DNA from: Haliaeetus albicilla | Taxonomy: Eukaryota > Chordata > Aves > Accipitriformes > Accipitridae | DNA: 64,000 bases | NCBI RefSeq assembly: GCF_947461875.1 | Contig: NC_091504.1 | Coordinates: 24,886,030 to 24,950,029, forward strand | Direction: 5' to 3' | Part shown: positions 1-12,900 of the stretch, one piece after another | Layout: every line of letters begins with the position of its first letter | Position numbering within the stretch: the first letter of the stretch is position 1 | Program-made: the position numbers and the translations under genes | Notes under the pieces: generated by a model | The model's input: only the letters and a program-made list of their open reading frames with translations | The model's database searches: none | Told to the model about the DNA's origin: nothing

Positions 1-30
1 GAAGTGAGGAACGGTGAAGTGAGGAACGGT
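1..30. repeat. 15-bp direct repeat at the window edge
   Basis: GAAGTGAGGAACGGT occurs twice back to back from base 1. The array may extend to the left beyond the window. Confidence 0.8.
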
Positions 31-479
31 GACGGATGCCAGCGCCTGCCACCTCCAGCTGCGAGTCAGTGAGCTGGGGCTCCCAGCTGCCTGCTTGCCT
101 TCTCCCACTGGTCCCTCTCCAACTTGTATGGAAAATCATATTATGCCTTCCTGGCATGGGAAAGATGGCTGTGAACCAAGTCAGGTTGCAGAAAAAAAAA
201 TAAATCAGGAAATACTGAGCAATAAAAACCAACGCAAAGGCTGTGGGACAGAGCTCAGCCTCTCGGTGCCACAAACTGCCACGACTGTATTTTCCCAGCC
301 CACTGCCAGGCTGGAGAAAATTCGGAGCAGGTTCAAAGCAGAGCTGAAGCCAGCAGAAAACAAGGCTCCCCATTGAAATGCACTGCACACACAGACTGCC
401 GCCCTCTCCACGAGAAGAAAGAAAAATTTAGTTTACTGTGCCATGGGGGATACTGAGAACACGCTGTGCTGCCTGGAAG

Positions 480-560
480 AGGACAGCTGTGGGCAAGTCA
501 CAACTTCTCGATCCTGCCTCAGTTTCCATACCTATAAAATGGAGACATATAATGCCAGAG
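480..560 (+). mobile_element. MIR-like (CORE-SINE) fragment
   Basis: GGGCAAGTCAC (491-501) followed by TCAGTTTCC...TATAAAATGG (519-542) matches the conserved MIR region as I know it: ...GGGCAAGTCACTT...CCTCAGTTTCC...TGTAAAATGGGG. Spacing and order agree. The copy is old and short. Confidence 0.65.
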
Positions 561-3500
561 GAGGCTGGGAGGGCTGGCACACTTCTCCGCACTCTGTGGG
601 ACAAGGGGCACCAAAACCCACTGACTACGGTATAGAACAAAAACTGCAAAAGATGCCTTACAGAGAGCTCCCCTTGCAGCTCCCTAAATGCCCCAGCAAA
701 CAGACACATTTAACTTACACGCCAAGCAAAGGAAGATTTTAAAATGCTTCTTCTGGAAGAGAAGTTGGTTGTGCGGGGAAGGTGAAGCTTCAGATGAGGG
801 AACATTTAGTAATGATGGCGTCAACCTGAGCCTTGGGAGCCTTCAGCTCCATCTCAGCTCTGCTACCAACTCCCTGTGTGATGCTGGGTATGCCACCCAA
901 CCTCTCCGGAGCTCCGTGTACCGCAGGGCTAACAGCAGCCCGTCTCACCGGGAGTGTGAGGACGGATCAGTCGCAAAAACTGCCAGCGAGATCTCCTGCA
1001 GATGGGGTCGGGTAACTTCTGGGGGTAAAAAGCATCGAGCACTGGCGTGCCCTCACATAGCTGCTGCCCTCCAGCAGCTGCTGATGGAAATGAGCAGCAG
1101 GGCTTGTTGCCACCCGCTTTGTCCCTTTGTGATGCTCAGACAGGTTCCACGGCCTCGCAGCTGCAAGCCCAGGGCAGCCACGGGGTTTATTTCTGCAACA
1201 CTGTGGTGGACAGGCTTTTTTTGGTGCACGGCTGTTTTTTTCTTAATTCCACAGAACATATAATGTTGAGCAGAGTATAGCACGCCTCTGCCTGCCAAGC
1301 CTGATGTCATGCTCTCATTATGTCATTTGTGGGCCCGCTCTGCCTTCATTTCACAAAAAAGGGAGGGAAGGGAAGGGAAGAGGGGGGCAGTGCTGGCTTG
1401 TGCCTTCCCCAGCCCTTTTGGTGCATGGAGCCCGGCCAGAACAGTAATGGGAAAAGCATCCACAGACGGAGAGAAGCGTCTGTGTGGAGAGGAGCCTGTG
1501 TGCAGGCTGGGGGAGAGTTGCAGCGGTTCAGTAGAAAAGAAGCTCCAGGTCTATAAGCCACAATAAAAGCTAAGCTTTTTGTGGGTCAGTGAAGTCTAGA
1601 GGTGCTAGGGAAAGACGGTAGCTTGAGTACGGTCATATTTCCATCCAGAGTCTGCACAGGAGCTGATACAGTGGCCACTAAGGGGCCTGCAACTGTGCAG
1701 GAGGGATAAAGCATCTGCCCTCCAGGCTGCAGGGTGCAGCCTGCAGGCAAGGGAGAAGCTTTTCTATCTCCCAGCCCATCTTCCTGAGCCGGGCTGGCCC
1801 AACAGGACACATGGGGTGAGTACATGGAGCACCTGCAACAGAGAGACCCTGTCCTTCGGGGAAAAGCACTTTCTCCTGTGGATCAGCCAGGCTGGGCTCT
1901 TCCCACTAGCCTCCCCCAACCAGCCGGTCTTCCCTGATCCATGACAAACCCCCCCGAAATGCAATTTGCCTCATGTTTGTGTGACCCAAGTAAGAGTCCT
2001 GGGGACAGGGCTGGGCCCCATTCTGGCCCAGACACTGTGTTTTAACAGCAGGTGTGGTTGCAGGGACGTCAGAATAGCTCTGCTCTCTATTCCGTCCTGC
2101 CCCTGATCCCACCCCCCAGTGGCGGTCAGTACCAGGTGTTCAGGGAGATCCATGAGCAATCCTTCCCCAACACACCTCCCAGCTCTTGGCAGCCAGCAGC
2201 CAAGGATGTTCAGAGCCAGAGACTGCATTGGACTGTCGTATTTAAGAGCCACCAACAGACTGATCTTCCACAATGCCATCTTCCCCTTCCTGAGTCAGCC
2301 TGGGCTCCACAAGAGCCTACAGCAACAAGCTCCATAACTCACGTGCTTTAAAAAAGTGCTTTCTTTCATTTGTTGAAACCTGCTAGATGCATTGCTTCAC
2401 TGGATACTGCCTAATTTTCTGCACTGTGAACACTGAATAGTTGTTCTTATTTATCTTCTCTGCCCCACTCCTGACTCCAGAGCCCTTCCCAGATTGCCTC
2501 AGTCCTCTTTCCCAAGCACAACTTCCAGTGGAAACAGTTCCCCCTTTCTGATCTCAACTCTACATACTTTGCCAAAATATCCACTGAATTTCACCTTCAG
2601 GATACAAAGGTGCTCAGTCCCTGGCAGTTCCCGTGGATAAAGCCTTGCAGCAACCAGGGAGGACAGGCAACGACCAAAGTGAGCAGCAAACTGAGGCACA
2701 GAAAACACCGCAGGCAGCACCAGCTGCCCAGAAATGCTCCGAGCAATGCCCAGCAATGCTCCCATTTCTCACCCCCACCAAAAGCCAGGCTGCACCGTTC
2801 CACACCTTGCAACCAGAGAGGACAAGTGACAGAGGGACACGTGAGATGGTTTGTGAGACACAACGAAGCCCACTGCTTCCAGAGTCCTCCATCAGCTGAC
2901 AGAACAGCAAACTGGAACAGCAAACTGCCCAAGAGGGTCACTGAAACCTTGTCTTATGTGTTACCATGCCAAACTTTTCTAGACTCCAGGAATAAAAAGC
3001 AGCATGGTGCCCCATGCAGCAGTGCTGTGCTGATACTGCCTGACATACATAACAGACTTTCCAGAAAAGAGGAGGAAAACCCTATGTGTTTTTGCATGTT
3101 TCAGCCAGGAAAAATTACAGGGTTTTGCTGATCTGATTCCTTTTTTTCTTTGTCTTTTGGCTTGCACCTCTCATAGGAAGCACAGTAAAAGTAACAGCAC
3201 TTGTGTGCATAAGGGGAAATAAGAGATTCTTGCCACAGTGGCTATGGAAATCTAAAAAACCACTGATTTTTCTGTGTGCAGGGTGCAGGGAGCAACGCTG
3301 TCATCCTGCACTAGATGCAGGGACACCCCAGCAGGCAGGCTGGGAGGAACAGTCTGAACAGCTCTCCTGCACAATGAGCTCTCAGCCTTTCAGCACAGAC
3401 AGGAGAGCAACAACATGGGGAGATCTTCATCACCAGCTAATGTTTTCAATCACACTGAAGCAGGGATTTTCCGAGGCAAAGGGATTCCAGCTCCACCGCA

Positions 3501-4149
3501 CATCACCTCCGAGAGCTGCAGGCAAACACAAAGAAGGGCCCTTCGCTGGTGGGTTTCACCCCTCCTTCCCAAAGCCATTTAGCAGTGGGTCACTCTGAAC
3601 GGATGCATCCCACCCAAGAGGAGGCTGCATTTCATCCGTGTGCCCAAGGACTCCACTGCAGAGATCAGCTTCCAAAGAACAGCAAGGCTGTTAGGAAGCA
3701 AATGCACGAGATGGAGGGCTGTCCAGGGAAAGGCTCAATGGGAGACACCGGCGGCTGCTGAGAGCGAGTCCTGAGCAGAGAGCTGCACGCTGGGACTGGC
3801 AGACGGCGGCGAGCACCCTCGTCTCCCCGAGGCTGTCACAGCACGATGACAGTTTATTCGTTCATCTTGAATTTATGAGTTTCAAATGCTGGCCCAAGTC
3901 TTAGCTCTCTCTAAGGAATTTGCCCCAAAAGACTTTTTCACAAATATTCATTTAAAAACTAAATGTTTTTCTTCCCACGGCAAAATCGTAATTGTTGATA
4001 TGAAAATGTAAGGCAAGGATACAAGTATTTTTGCAATGTTCTGTACGCTTTGTGCTCTCCTGGGAGAACCGCAAAGCACTCTCACATATGCCCTTGCAAG
4101 GCAGTTGTGCCAGGAGACGGTTGGGTTTGACACAAAGCAGACCCAGATG
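561..4149. other. Intronic sequence, nothing recognised
   Basis: Apart from the purine tract at about 1.36 kb and a 13-bp duplication (GAACAGCAAACTG, about 2,902-2,927), I see no exon, RNA gene or recognisable transposon. Open frames are short, overlap on both strands and show no domain. Confidence 0.5.
1361..1387 (+). repeat. Purine (GGGAA)n tract with G-quadruplex pattern
   Basis: GGGAGGGAAGGGAAGGG gives four runs of three G with 1-2 base loops, followed by AAGAGGGGGG. On the PKD1 transcript strand this is a pyrimidine tract. Confidence 0.7.
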
Positions 4150-4265
4150 TAACTCCCAGTTCCGCTGCAGACTCGCTACAGGACCACAAGCAGGTCACTC
4201 CATCACTGCGGGCTCCCCTCTGAGCAATGGGAGTGAAGCAATGCTCCTTCCCCATCTCACTGCCT
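4150..4265 (+). mobile_element. MIR-like (CORE-SINE) fragment
   Basis: The order GACCACAAGCAGGTCACTC...CCCCTCTGAGCAATGGGAGT resembles the MIR core (GACCTTGGGCAAGTCACTT...CCTCAGTTTCC...AAATGGG). Divergence is high, so the family call is tentative. Confidence 0.45.
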
Positions 4266-4723
4266 TGCCTCATCCTGCCGCAAGCCTCTCCCAGAGTACC
4301 AGCACAACGCAACCCTCAGATTTGTAGGAGTAAATCCTACTTGTCTTGCTGGGTTGGGGCCACAGGTTCTTCACGATCCCCCTGAGAGGCAGATGGCCGC
4401 CCACAGGGCAGTGTAAAATGCTCCCTTAGCACTCAGCAAAGTGAGTGAGCTCAGGGTCAAGCCAGACAGTGGGTGCCTGTGTCCCTGCCGGTGGCTGAGG
4501 AAAAGGGGCTGCAAGAGCCTGTGATTCAAGCAGCGTGGGAAAGACTGATCCCCAAGTCCTGCACGAGATCGAGCTGAGACCTTTGGACACCCCAGGTGAG
4601 ACGGCAGTCCCTACCCAGCCGCTGCTTGTCCACACTCCCTCTGCTCCTGTGCCCGTGCCCCATCCCTGGAGCAGACAGAGGAGGTGAGGTTGTGCGCGCC
4701 TGCGGGATGCACAGTCAGGGCTT

Positions 4724-4815
4724 CCCCACCACTGTGGCCAGGGCATCCCCACTGCTGTGGCCAGGGCATCCCCACCGCTGTGGCCAGGGCATCCCCACCG
4801 CTGTGGCCAGGGCGT
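4724..4815. repeat. 23-bp tandem repeat, 4 copies
   Basis: Four head-to-tail units of CCCCACCGCTGTGGCCAGGG+CAT, differing at only a few positions (the first has CACCACTG, the second CACTGCTG, the last ends CGT). The low divergence suggests a recent array, probably polymorphic. Confidence 0.92.
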
Positions 4816-7800
4816 CCTGACCCTCCAGGTGGGAGCTGTCTGCAGTGCAGCTGAGACTCAAAGAGCGGCTCCTCGGATCCCCGCAGCCAGCAGCTTTCCG
4901 CAGACTTTCCCAAATATGGTTATAAAGTCGGACCAGGGATGAAGCCACTCGAACAAAGGGGACGTGTTACCTCATGGAGCGACGTCATGTTCTGGCAGGG
5001 CCGGCTCATAGGCAATGGCATCATGCGCTCTGTCCCTCTTCCCCAGCCGAGAGGGCTGGGTGGGGGTTTTTTCACACAAGAGGCTCCCAGGAACCAGAGC
5101 GCTGCTGTCTGCACAGGGACCCACAGCACGGCTCATTTTACAAGTTATTCTTAGACTGCAACTGACTTCATCTCCTCGTTCCCAAAACAATGGAGCCAAA
5201 GGCGAGGGGGGCACTGAGGAGTCACCAGGGGCCTCCTGTGCTTGTGGAGGTCAGCAAGGGCTTCTGCAAGGCGCTCTGGTGGGACGAGGAGCTGGCTACA
5301 GGGATGGCCACTGTTGTGAGAGAGGCTTTCCATGCCAGGTCCCACCTTCTGAGCCACCAGAAGCCGGCACTGACTGGAGCTGGCGCTGGACGTGGTCCTC
5401 CCCTCCATTGCCAAGAGGTGACTTAACGTGGCATAAAATAAGGCTTGAAACATCAGGCGTCACCCAGACCCACTCTGCCTCTGCAACATCACACTAAAAG
5501 ATGAGAACAGGGAAGACCTTCAGCTTGGGAAAGCAGCAACCCAAATATTTAAATAAAGTTAATGACCATAATTAGTGCTGCACGTAAACAAGCCGTCTAC
5601 AGTTTCATCCAGCTAAATGCCAGCCCTACAAATACACATTCGTTTCATGGAAAGTTTGCAAAGAAACCAAAGATGCGATAAAACCAGCTATCCTCCCAGC
5701 ACACATGGCAGAGCTCAAGCAGACCATATTAGACGCCTGCAGCCCAAATCCAACTACTTTCCATGCAGATACCCACTTCTTCCCCAAAAAAGCATCTGTC
5801 CAGGGAGCCTCCACGTCCTGTGGCATTGCATGCCAACACACAGCTCTTTTCAATGCCCAGCTCCGGTCTCTTGAAAACCCAGAGTGTTTCCAAGTCAGCA
5901 TGTTCAGAGCCCAGTCATATTTTATTTTACCATGAAAAGTGAGCCCTCTGCAAGCTGTAATTTAGGAATTACACAGCTGAGCTACTAAGTGTTTAATCTT
6001 CCTCACAGAAAGTGAAGAGTTTTCCATAAATGTTTAGGTATTGTTGATATTAATTCACCACCGGGACAGGGGATGGAGTAGATAATCTCCAGGTCCTGTT
6101 TTTTTATTATTCCATTTGTATTTATTTTAATGTGAGGCCTTTGCTTGGACAGCTATCCTCTAGGGATATTATTTCTCTGTGAGAAATGATAAAAACATAA
6201 CGTTATTTTTTCCCCAGCACCATGAGTTCTGCAATACACAACAAACGAGAGCCACCGGCAAGGTTCACAGGATGCAGGAGGCTCTGGATGCTGTTGAACC
6301 GATAGCAGCAATATGTCGCTGAGCTGACACAGGAGTTGGAGCCAAGAGACGCAGAGAACTCCAGGAAAAGTCTTCTCCAAAGCACACGTCCAGTTTGCAA
6401 ACACTGACACAGTATGAAAAAATATTTGCATAGCCTGTTCCTTGGAAACCTTCTGGGGCATCCGTGTTTTGTATCCCAAAAGGAACAGTGGAACAACTTG
6501 GGCATCGATACAGCACGAAAGCTGTGAACTAGGGACCGCCTGATCATCTGAAATGCCCTGAGGAGATTTGCAAAAAACTTAATGCCACTTCCTAGTTGAA
6601 TTCAGAGTGCAAGCCAGCTGAGAGAGAGTGAGACTGATAAGTGAGGCAGTATCAGATCAAAAGTAATTTCTTCAAACAGTTGGGAAATACTTCTCTCATT
6701 TCTCACACTGGGAGAACTGTCAGTACGTTGTCAGGCGCTGCACGGCACTGGCAGCTCAAAACCAAGAAGAAAACAAAGCCCCGAGGCAGCAAAACACAGT
6801 CTTCACGGGAGTTCACAAAGGATTGAGGATTTAGGAGTAACATCACCTACCAGCCAGAGCCACCCACGCACGGCGGGTAAAGCAGACACGAAGAGGGCAC
6901 CCTGGATCCAAAACACTGTGAGAACAGATGGGGAAAGTCTCACGGCCAACCATCAAGAGGCGGCGGAGGGACAGCGTCACCGCGTCCCTTCATCCCTCCG
7001 GGTGTGGGAGCAGCCTGGGGTGAGCACAGCATGCTCCCGGCTTTGGACCTCCTGCTGTCAGAGCAGCACAAAGGCAAGCGGACCTAACAGAAAGATTTTG
7101 CAGCTATTTCCTCCTCAGTCGTTTGCAAAGTTTGAGCTCCAGCCCCTCAGGTCCTGCTCCAAAATCCCCCAGCCTGTACCTCCCATGGGGCACATGGAGC
7201 AGAGATGACCGGGGATGCCACCAGCCCGGCCCCACGGGCTCCGGCACAGACCCACCGGCACCCGCCTCGGTGCTGAAACGGACCCAGATTTCCACCCACC
7301 CCTGGTAACACTGGCCCTGTAGCCAGATCTCAACAGTCACTTCCCACGGGCGATAACACTCCGTCGAACGCTTTCCCTTTTGTAGCCGACAGTACAAATT
7401 TGTTTGACCTTTAGCTAACAGCAATCTCTAACAGACGAGCAAGTTTTCCAAGTTCCTGGGTGGCTGCTTAAGAAAAACATTCTTGTGTGTATTTTAGCCC
7501 TGTCTGTCAATAGATTTTCATCTCCAATATGTTTTACCAACAACATTTCTTTTCATTTAAGAGATTCCCTGTTCCAGGCTCTCACCAACACCCTTCAGCA
7601 AAAAGCATGGGATGCTAACTAAAAATAGCTGAGATGGGGAAAAGGGCAAGTGAAGACCAGGAAGACTCAACCAGGTCCATGCCTGGCAGTGTGTTGTTAG
7701 CAATGGAGAACAACTTTCAGCAACGTTTTGCAGCACAGCCTGTGCTGGAGAGACGCTGAGCCCCTTACTTATCTTCTCCAGAGAGAAAACTCTGGGATTT

Positions 7801-8690
7801 GGGGCAGTCACATTAGCACTTGATATGTTTAAAAATAGCACAAAATAAATGGTGCTGCTCTGTGAAAACAATGATGCTGAGTATAACCACAAAGTTCACA
7901 GCCCACTGCCTGCGACAGAAAATCCACAAACCAGGGGAGCCTGGAGCAAAAAGAAAAGTGCAGCATGTTCAGGACCCAAGACCTGGCCAAACCACGGCTG
8001 CAGCACAATCCGGTTTGTGTTTTCCTTGCAATCCTGATGTTATGTCTGCTTTCTGTGGTCTCCTCAGTGAGGCACAGGCTCTCCAGATGTTCTGAAGCCC
8101 TGGGACCTACTCAATTCATGAGCCACTTTTGGGGAAGGGGGGAACAGGACACAAATCTACTAACCCTTCCCTTTTGGCAGTCTGCTTCTTGCACTAACAA
8201 AGAGCAAGGAGAATGACTCACAGACTTTTAACATGATCATTTATCCCAACGAATCACATACTGCAAGCCATCACACTCCTCACAATCAATTCCTGCATCA
8301 AGCCTAAGCAAGCAGTTCCCCATCCTTCTAGGGAACATTCCCATCTTCACGTAAATACTTTCAGGGATGGGATAGCCACCACCAGCTTTGGTAAGCTGTT
8401 GCAGGGTTAGTCAGGCTTATTTCTGGTCTGAATTTGCCTAGCTTGAGTTCCCAGGGGTAGGATTCACTCCACCTGTCCACTGAACTGAGGGTCCCTCTAC
8501 CATGTTTTCTGGTTTTAACCACAAATACTCCCCAGGCTGCAGTCACCTACCACCTTTTTGCTAGAGCAGCAAACACCAGCTGCCTCGCAGGAGACAGTCC
8601 TTCAGATAGGCTTTTAGTTGGATTCTTTAGGGCATCACTATGTCCGTGAACTGAGGACACCAGGAAATACAATCCTCTGCTCCATAGTCC
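4816..8690. other. Intronic sequence, nothing recognised
   Basis: No exon or RNA gene can be supported here. Some AT-rich blocks (about 5.9-6.2 kb and 7.4-7.6 kb) separate more GC-rich stretches. Degenerate LINE sequence could extend left from the CR1-like element into 8.3-8.7 kb, but I cannot show it. Confidence 0.45.
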
Positions 8691-8699
8691 TCTGCTTAC

Positions 8700-9830
8700 A
8701 CATCCCTGGCCTGCACTAATCATTTTGGTGGCCATATCCTTCTTTGCACACTCGACTCCCACACCTTCCCTGGCTGAGTCCTTGCCTTCCAGGAGAAGGC
8801 TCCCATCCTACACAGCAGGCTGCCTTCCTCGGTCCCAGATGTACAATCTTACACTCGGCAGCATCGTTGCTCCTTTCTGTGACCACCTCTCCAACCAAAG
8901 CAGAGCTCTGTTTCCTTCTCTGTGCTTTGGCACTCTTAGTACAGTATCACTGATGTTTTTCGTTTTCCTCCAGTCTGTTGACACTATGGAAGTAGTCAGC
9001 AATCAATCTTTGAGACTTCAGTGCAACACAGCTCTTCATGATGACTCCGGTTTATTCCTACATTTTGAAGCCAGTATTTAATCTCTATAATATATGTAGT
9101 GCTGATTTTTTTCATTCCAATTTCTAACAAATATATGTGACATTGAGTCAAATACCTTACAGAAGTCATATGTGTATTACATCAACGTCATCATCTTCAT
9201 CTACTCCATCTGTAAACTTACTTAAAAGGCAAAGGTTCATGAGATCTATTTTCCATAAGTGAATTTTCCATGTTGATTGCCACTAATTACACTATCCCCT
9301 TTAACTTCTAGCTAATGTCCATGCTCTGCACTGTATTGTTTCTCCTTGTCCTAGAAAATCAGGACACCAGGCTAATAAATGTTTGTACCACCCCATTCAC
9401 CTTCTGTTAACACTGGCACCGTATTCATTTTGATCCAGTCCTTGGGAATTTCTCTACTGCCCAAAATCCCACTAAAAGAGAACATTAATAGTCCGTTGGG
9501 CTCTTCAGCCAGATCTTTTAAAATTCTTGGACGCAAAATATCTGAACTTGCTAGTTTAAGAAGGTCTAACATTAATAGCAGCTGTTTAACATCCTCTTCA
9601 GTTACTGTTGGAGTGGAAAGTGTTTCATCATCCTCATATGATACAAATACATCATCTGGCTTTTTTCCAAATAGAAACCAGAAATATTTACTGAAAAGTC
9701 CTGCCTTTTCTGTATTTTCATTGATAATTTGACCATGTCTATCTATTAACAGACCAGTATAATTCAATTCCTTTAATTCCCAATATACTTGGAAAAACTC
9801 TTTATTCTTCTCAACTTTGCTGGCCACAGA
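8700..9830 (-). mobile_element. CR1-like (CR1/L3 clade) LINE fragment, reverse transcriptase region, dead
   Basis: On the minus strand a 151-codon open frame (9,827-9,372) contains SSDILRPRILKDLAEEP and REIPKDWIKMNTVPVL. These correspond to the CR1 ORF2 segment of the type GPDGLHPRVLKELA...GEVPEDWKKANVTPI. Downstream on the same strand, after frameshifts, come VDVIHI / DFCKVFDSMSH (about 9,135-9,180), matching the RT block VDVVYLDFSKAFDTVSH with its catalytic Asp. CKIVHLG (about 8,835-8,853) and ECAKK (about 8,740-8,750) match later CR1 segments. Several frameshifts and stops show it is not functional. The 5' part and typical 3' tail repeats are not seen. It lies in the same orientation as PKD1 within intron 1. 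Confidence 0.78.
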
Positions 9831-12800
9831 CTTTCGCTTGCATTCTCTTGCTTATCAGTGTTTGATAGCCCTAAGCTCTCAGGCCATACTCATCACTATC
9901 AACGTTTCTCTTTCCCAGTACTGTATCTTGTATGTTTATTTTCCCTAACTGCCTTCATTTCTCTTCCAGGCTCCACTTGTTTTTTATGCAGGGTGTAAGG
10001 TTGTCCTGTATATTGATTAATACAGAGGTGCACATCAGGATCAAGGCAGACCCCATCGCCAAAACCCATCTAGCACTGCAAATGAGGTTCTCCCTAGAGA
10101 TGTTATGGGCCCAAAATGCTCTCATAACACTAGAGGCAGGGTTTCAAGCAACACGGCTCAACACAGATTAAGACAGCCCAGATACACCGTCTGGAGTGGC
10201 AGAAAGACAGCACCCATCCCCAAAAGACTGTCCGTCCTGACCTGCAGACATGGGAACAGCCATGCCGGAGGCACAAGGTTCAGAACTGAAGGGAGCAGCC
10301 AGCATGGGGCAGAGCAGGGGGACTCCAGAAGCACTTGCAGCAGATCTGCTCTGGGCACTCATCCCCGTGTGCACGAGAGACAACCCCTTTAAGGGGTCCT
10401 CTTTAAGGACCTGATGCCCCTAACAGCTTTGTTCTCCCATCCCATGCGGTAAAGATGATATTGAAAGAGAAAATTACACAAGTAAAAAAATTAGTGATCT
10501 CCTGGATCCTCCTATAAAAACAGGACCAGCCCCGTAAGATATTCCTCAGGGATGGTTACAGCCTTAATTTGAAGTCCCAGTTGCTGGGGTTCCCATCTGC
10601 TGGTGGCTATTCCTTAAAAAGCATACTTCAGCATTCTCCTCACTCCATGCAAACTTTTTTTGTTCAATTAAATCCCATCTTTCCATTTTCTCTCACTCTG
10701 GCCCATCTACAGCAACTCTTCTTTGTCCTTGGCATGTACACCCCTTGGATACCTGCAGGACGTTAATCTGCACCCAGTAAGACAAAATTTTCATAGTTTT
10801 TCCAATTCGTCTCCAGAAAACAGTCATATGTGGCACTGTGTAAAAGCCAATTGCAATAACACCATGCACAGCTCCTGCGGGCTGCAGAACGGGACCTCTC
10901 TGCGACCAGCACATGTATCCCTGCAGCCCAGCAGCAGCCCAGACCAAAGCCTTCTGCAGCTCCAGCAGAGACGTTGGGCTTTTTACATCAACAGGGCTTT
11001 GAGCGACATGCCCGGCCCGGGTACAGCTCCACAGGGCTCTGTGTGTGTGTGTTTGTTTGTGATTTTGTGAATAGGGCTGCTTAGCACGTTGAGTCCTCCC
11101 CGTGGGGATGATGTGTTAGAGCGGATTGGCTCGCTATTCCCTGAAGGAAACATCTGCACATTCCAGACACATTTTGTAACGGGAGTGAAACCCATCCTTG
11201 AAGTGAAATTTTACAGCCTCCACAGCGCAAAATAACGATTGCTGGCAAGGACCAGTGGAAAAGTAATGTTTAAAATATTATTACAGGGAAGCGGCTGCCA
11301 GAGCCTCAAATTAATCATTTGAACGTGTCTCTGGAGCAGAGCGGTGCGTTATGTAACGCTCATCCAGCTCCAGCCCGGAGCGCGGCTCCTCTCCGGCCCC
11401 ATCCCGGTGCCCCGCTCCCCTTCCCTCACCGAGAGCCAGGAGGGACCGAGGGACCCAACACCCGCTGCCCCCACCATGCTGCCACTGGCCATGGGGACAA
11501 GCATTCCCTTCTATGAGATCTCTTTCAAGAGATACCAGCTGGGCCTGGGGTCCACGTTTCTTCCAGGTGCCCAATTTATTCTTGTATTAAAGAAAACCCC
11601 GGGAGAGACAAGGACAAGGGGTGTTTGTCAGTCACCTATGAAAAGCAGCGTTTGGCACAGCCCTCTACAGCAAAACCAGCACCAGAGGAGCCGGAGGAGG
11701 CTTGGCTTTTTCCCACCATGGTCTGCAGAGGAGGGGAAGCTATAGGTCTGCTGGTTAAACCCTTTGGGCACTGGTCTTCAGCCAACCTGGTCTGCTCCTG
11801 ACAGCCACGGGGCAGGTGATAGAACAGAGATGTTATCTGCGCAGCATCCTCCCCTCACCCCACGCTATGCAGTGATCTCTTAACTCATAGGATCCAAATA
11901 TGATAAAAATGCAGCTGATGTTAAAAAAAGAAAAAAAGCCTCTAAAGGAAAGCGGGAACACAAACAGCAGTGGACGCAGACACATCTACGGGGGAGGAAG
12001 AAACAAAACGTTTGGCAGCCTGTACCAGCAGCAGGAAGAGAAGAAGTGAAATGAGTATGTAAGGGAAACAAGTCCTGTGCTACAGCAACGAGAGAAAAGC
12101 CTGCAGGCCCTCAGGAAGGGATATTCTCTCAGCAGTAACAAGGGCAAAGCTCTGTTGTTCATCAGGCTGAAGATGCCACGAACGTAGCCAGAAACTTCAT
12201 TGATGAGGACCTCCCCATCTCTCCTAGCCCGCAGCTGTGTCAGGGGATCCAGCCCTTCCAGGTGATGAGGGCTCAGCCCAGCCTGTGCCAAATTTCACTG
12301 CCTCCCCCCAGGTACATGGCATGAACACAGGGGTGGCGTGACCGGAGCGGTGTTTGTTGGGAGCTGTGAAGACAGGAGAGACATGGGAACTGATGACACA
12401 TTTCGGAGAACGCTGATGGGAAAATGGGAGGTGAGGAGAGGAGTGTGAGAGCAGGACAGTCAGACCAGTGTGAGCCGTGGGGCCAGCACTGGGACAATTC
12501 CAGGTGGTCCAAAGAAAGACCCAGAAGCTACCAGACTGCTGTGACCACTGTGCCAATGGGGGTCCCATGAGACGCTGAGCCCAGCAGAAGGGTTGCGGGT
12601 CTGCAGATGACAGATCTTTGCTCTCTGTTTAAGGCTGGGCATGCAACATCAGGCATGACTTCTGAAATGTTGGCCAAGGTTTCAGGTTTGCAGCATCTCT
12701 TCTACTTCTGAGCGTCGCTGCAGTATCCACCAACAAATATCATCTATGCTAGTTCCTAAATCACATCTCCTTTCCTTTCCTGGCTCATTTCCACACTCCC

Positions 12801-12837
12801 TGGATCCCTGGGTGTTACAATATTCTGGGTTTGAAAT

Positions 12838-12900
12838 TAGATAGATGGACAGACAGACAAACAGATATATACATACACAGACACACACACAGACAAACAG
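12838..12900. repeat. CA/GACA-rich simple repeat
   Basis: An imperfect run of GACAGACA, ATACATACACA and CACACACA motifs of about 60 bp. It appears on the minus strand as a TGTG run that is open in one frame (a valine/cysteine run), which is not coding. Confidence 0.8.

Noticed and set aside
9379..9732. Plus-strand 117-codon frame opposite the LINE
   Set aside because: It is antisense to the CR1-like reverse transcriptase segment.
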